Shown here: positions 61,598-64,000 of the stretch, one piece after another
How positions within the stretch are numbered: position 1 is the first letter of the stretch
Layout: every line of letters begins with the position of its first letter
NCBI GenBank assembly: GCA_964445195.1
Contig: CAYUKA010000003.1
Span: 79,121-143,120 of the forward strand
Direction: 5' to 3'
From: UM-FILTER-47-13 sp964445195
GTDB lineage: Bacteria > Pseudomonadota > Alphaproteobacteria > Micavibrionales > Micavibrionaceae
Length of the DNA stretch: 64,000 nt
Notes under the pieces: model-generated
What the model was told of the DNA's origin: nothing
What the model saw: the letters and a program-made list of their open reading frames with translations, nothing else
Database searches by the model: none
Program-made: the position numbers and the translations under genes

Positions 61598-63838
61598 ATG
61601 ACTCCCACCCGCGACGACATTCTCGAATATCTGAAAACTGCGAAAACGCCGCAAACCAAGCGCGAGCTGACGCGCGCTTTCGGCATTAAGGGCGATGACC
61701 GGATCGGCTTTAAAAACCTGCTCCGCGCGCTCGAACGCGACGGGCTGGTCGCCAAACAGCCCGGCGGCGGCTATTGCGTGCCGGACGCCCTGCCCTCAGT
61801 CAGCGTTATTGAGATCATCGACATTAATATTGACGGCGATATGCTGGCGCGGCCGGCCCAGTGGGATGAGAGCGCGCAAGGCGCAATGCCGCGTATCGAG
61901 GTGCTGCCGAACAAAAAGGGCCACCCGGCCTTTACCGCCGGCGACCGCCTGCTGGCCCGCCTCGAAAGGCAGGAGGACGGGGTTTACGAAGCCCGGACCG
62001 TCCGCCGCCTCGACACGCCCAAAGGCCGGGTTATGGGCGTAGTCCGGCGGCGGAAAAAGAGCTGGGTGCTGCAGCCGACCGACAAGAAAGCCAAATATGA
62101 TTTCGATATCCCGCAGGCCGATCTCGGCGAGGCAAAAGACGGCGACCTTGCGATTGGCGAAATCCAGCCCGCCCGCGGCGTGCGTCACAAAAAAGTGCGC
62201 ATTATCACCGTCATCGGCCATGAGGCCGACCCGAAAGCGATCAGCCTGATCAGCGCCCACGAGATGGGCCTGCGCGAGGACTTTCCGCCTTCGGTGACCA
62301 GCGAAACCAAGGCGATGAAGGTGCCGGATCTCAAAGGCCGGGAAGACCTGCGCGCCATACCGCTGGTGACGATCGACGGCGCCGACGCCCGCGATTTCGA
62401 CGATGCCGTCTTTGCCGAAAAACAGGACGATGGCGGCTTTCACCTGATTATCGCCATTGCCGACGTGGCCTATTACGTCCGGCCCGGCAGCCCGCTCGAC
62501 CGCGAAGCCTATGCGCGCGGTAATTCCACTTATTTCCCCGACCGGGTGATTCCGATGCTGCCCGAACGGCTGTCGAACGATCTATGCTCGCTGCGCCCTA
62601 ATGAAAACCGCGCCTGTCTGGCCGTTCATCTGTGGATTGATAAAGATGGCAAACTCGTGAAATACAAGTTTGTGCGCGGCCTGATGCGCTCGGCCGCCCG
62701 CCTGACCTATGAGCAGGTGCAGGCCGCCCGCGACGGACTGGCCGACGATCTGACCGGGCCTTTGATAGATACGGTCATCGCCCCGCTTTACGACGCCTAT
62801 GAAACGCTCTGGCGGGCGCGCGATCAGCGCGGCGCGCTGGAACTGGATATGCCGGAGCGGCAGATCCTGCTCAATGACAAAAATGAGATGACAGGTGTGC
62901 AGCTGCGCCGGCGCCTTGACAGCCACAAGCTGATCGAGGAGTTCATGATCCTTGCCAATGTCGCCGCCGCCCGCGCGCTGGAGGACAAACAGGCGCCCTG
63001 CGTCTACCGCATCCACGACCGGCCCGACCCGGACAAGCTGCAAAGCGTGCGCGAATTTATCGACGGTTTCGGCTTGTCGTTGCCCAAGGGGCAGAGCATC
63101 CGCCCGGCCCAGATCAACCAGGTGCTGCGCAAGGCGGCAAAGCTGCCCTACGCCCACCTGGTCAGCCAGGTCGTATTGCGCGCGCAGTCACAGGCCCATT
63201 ACAGCCCGGAGAATATCGGCCATTTCGGCCTCGCGCTCACTCACTATGGCCACTTTACCTCGCCGATCCGGCGCTATGCCGACCTGCTGGTGCATCGCAG
63301 CCTGATCCGCGCCTACGGTCTCGGCCCCGGCGGGCTGAACGATGAAGAGGCCGTGCAGCTGTTTGAAAAGAGCGACCATATTTCAAAAACCGAGCGCCTG
63401 TCGATGGAGGCCGAGCGCAACGCCGTCGACCGCTTTACCGCGGCCTATCTCGCCACACAGTGCGGCGCCGAGTTCGCCGGGCGGATTTCCGGCGTCTCGC
63501 GCTTCGGCCTGTTCGTTGAGCTGGCCGATACCGGCGCTGACGGGCTGGTGCCGATCCGCACGCTGCCGCAGGATTATTACATTCATGATGAAACCCAGCA
63601 TGCGCTGATCGGCCGTCATCAGGGACGGGTCTACCGCATGGGCGCGCAGGTGACGGTGCGGCTGGAGGAAGCGGACGGGCTGACCGGCAGCACATTATTA
63701 TCGCTCGTCGGCGATCAAAGCGCCGATATCCCCGGCCTGAAGCTAAAGTCGGCACGGCCCGGCAACAGACCGCACAAAGGGCGAAAGCGCCCCGCCGCCA
63801 AAGGCCGCAAAAAAAAGCGCCCCTATCGCTCCAGATAG
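61598..63838 (+). CDS. rnr: Ribonuclease R
   Basis: RNase R is a 3'-5' exoribonuclease that can unwind structured RNA. The 746-residue product has a winged-helix start (TRDDILEYLKTAKTPQTKRE), cold-shock domains, the RNB catalytic Asp set in DGADARDFDDAVF (about 261-273), the RNB core with TSPIRRYADLLVHR, an S1 domain (about 620-705) and a basic Lys/Arg-rich tail. The ATG 61598 follows an AGACAGG site. Confidence 0.97.
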   Translation: MTPTRDDILEYLKTAKTPQTKRELTRAFGIKGDDRIGFKNLLRALERDGLVAKQPGGGYCVPDALPSVSVIEIIDINIDGDMLARPAQWDESAQGAMPRIEVLPNKKGHPAFTAGDRLLARLERQEDGVYEARTVRRLDTPKGRVMGVVRRRKKSWVLQPTDKKAKYDFDIPQADLGEAKDGDLAIGEIQPARGVRHKKVRIITVIGHEADPKAISLISAHEMGLREDFPPSVTSETKAMKVPDLKGREDLRAIPLVTIDGADARDFDDAVFAEKQDDGGFHLIIAIADVAYYVRPGSPLDREAYARGNSTYFPDRVIPMLPERLSNDLCSLRPNENRACLAVHLWIDKDGKLVKYKFVRGLMRSAARLTYEQVQAARDGLADDLTGPLIDTVIAPLYDAYETLWRARDQRGALELDMPERQILLNDKNEMTGVQLRRRLDSHKLIEEFMILANVAAARALEDKQAPCVYRIHDRPDPDKLQSVREFIDGFGLSLPKGQSIRPAQINQVLRKAAKLPYAHLVSQVVLRAQSQAHYSPENIGHFGLALTHYGHFTSPIRRYADLLVHRSLIRAYGLGPGGLNDEEAVQLFEKSDHISKTERLSMEAERNAVDRFTAAYLATQCGAEFAGRISGVSRFGLFVELADTGADGLVPIRTLPQDYYIHDETQHALIGRHQGRVYRMGAQVTVRLEEADGLTGSTLLSLVGDQSADIPGLKLKSARPGNRPHKGRKRPAAKGRKKKRPYRSR

Positions 63839-63889
63839 GCCCGAAACTTATTGACATATAGTTTTGTTTTATGCAAAAGCTTGCGCGTC

Positions 63890-63909
63890 GCTGACACATC
63901 CTTGTCAGC
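63890..63909. other. Hairpin after rnr
   Basis: GCTGACA (63890-63896) and TGTCAGC (63903-63909) form a 7-bp stem with a 6-base loop, followed by AT-rich sequence. It may be a weak terminator or leader structure. Confidence 0.4.
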
Positions 63910-63940
63910 TAAAACATTTTTAGGAAGAGGAATACATATT

Positions 63941-63994
63941 ATGAGTAGACCTGTTGCAAAAGTCTATGGGATTCACACAGGAATAGGAATGTGA
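63941..63994 (+). other. Short 17-residue frame with strong ribosome-binding site; possible insertion-sequence end
   Basis: An AGGAAGAGGAA site precedes ATG 63941, but the frame closes after 17 residues (MSRPVAKVYGIHTGIGM). The sequence ACCTGTTGCAAAAGTC right after the start resembles terminal-repeat ends of some IS6- and IS5-type elements. A GTG at 63991 then opens VIH, like the start of some transposases. It could be a gene cut by an insertion. The window edge prevents a decision. Confidence 0.3.
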
Positions 63995-64000
63995 TTCACT

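Overview
The window looks like chromosome of an alphaproteobacterium with moderately high GC. The evidence is the classical alphaproteobacterial dcw order ending in ftsZ-lpxC, rnpB placed just upstream of mraZ, DNPR-type MurE (meso-diaminopimelate peptidoglycan), the sdhC-D-A-B order, candidate CtrA, DnaA and GANTC (CcrM-type) sites, and dispersed palindromic repeats. A Micavibrio-like or Rhodospirillales-like relative is my guess from protein character; no database search was possible.

Layout. (1) 1-22,700, mostly minus strand: dcw cell-division and cell-wall cluster in the order mraZ-rsmH-ftsL-ftsI-murE-murF-mraY-murD-[opposite-strand orphan]-ftsW-murG-[GNAT]-murC-murB-ddl-ftsQ-ftsA-ftsZ-lpxC, followed by a partial queuosine-salvage gene cut by the window edge. 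Many genes overlap by 4-14 bases (ATGA-type coupling). Palindromic repeats lie between several genes, and one sits in frame inside murB. The ftsA-ftsZ gap holds three DnaA-box matches and five GANTC sites. (2) 22,900-25,420, minus: RNase P RNA with its own promoter and terminator, then an AmpD-type amidase coupled to a UMF1-type MFS transporter. (3) 25,600-30,400, plus: four small exported proteins sharing a C-x(17-18)-C-x-T tail, arranged around nadA-nadC. (4) 30,400-36,400, minus: succinate dehydrogenase genes interrupted by small unknowns, a degenerate GxxExxY protein and two DUF1761 membrane proteins. (5) 36,480-43,060: a diguanylate cyclase with an intact I-site, an exported MsrB, a TerB-like protein, asd with a coupled unknown, and a large hybrid histidine kinase (PAS-HisKA-HATPase-REC-REC-Hpt). 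(6) 43,070-54,014: a compact type IV filament / type II secretion-like locus on the minus strand (receiver-only regulator, lipoprotein secretin, exported Ig-like protein, GspE-type ATPase, GspF-type protein, GspL- and GspM/PilO-like inner-membrane proteins, two prepilin-like proteins without Glu+5), with a divergently transcribed short prepilin peptidase. (7) 54,035-63,838, plus: CoA-transferase, pyrB, plsY, dprA, topA, rnr, close to the usual alphaproteobacterial order but without pyrC. The right edge holds a strong ribosome-binding site and an 18-codon reading frame that may mark an insertion-sequence end.

The best candidates for something undescribed are the unusual type IV filament locus with its Ig-like component and Glu5-less prepilins, the Cys-paired exported protein family around nadAC, the in-frame palindromic element in MurB, and the dense cell-cycle-type regulatory region upstream of ftsZ. 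No tRNA, 16S/23S rRNA, CRISPR array or prophage was seen.
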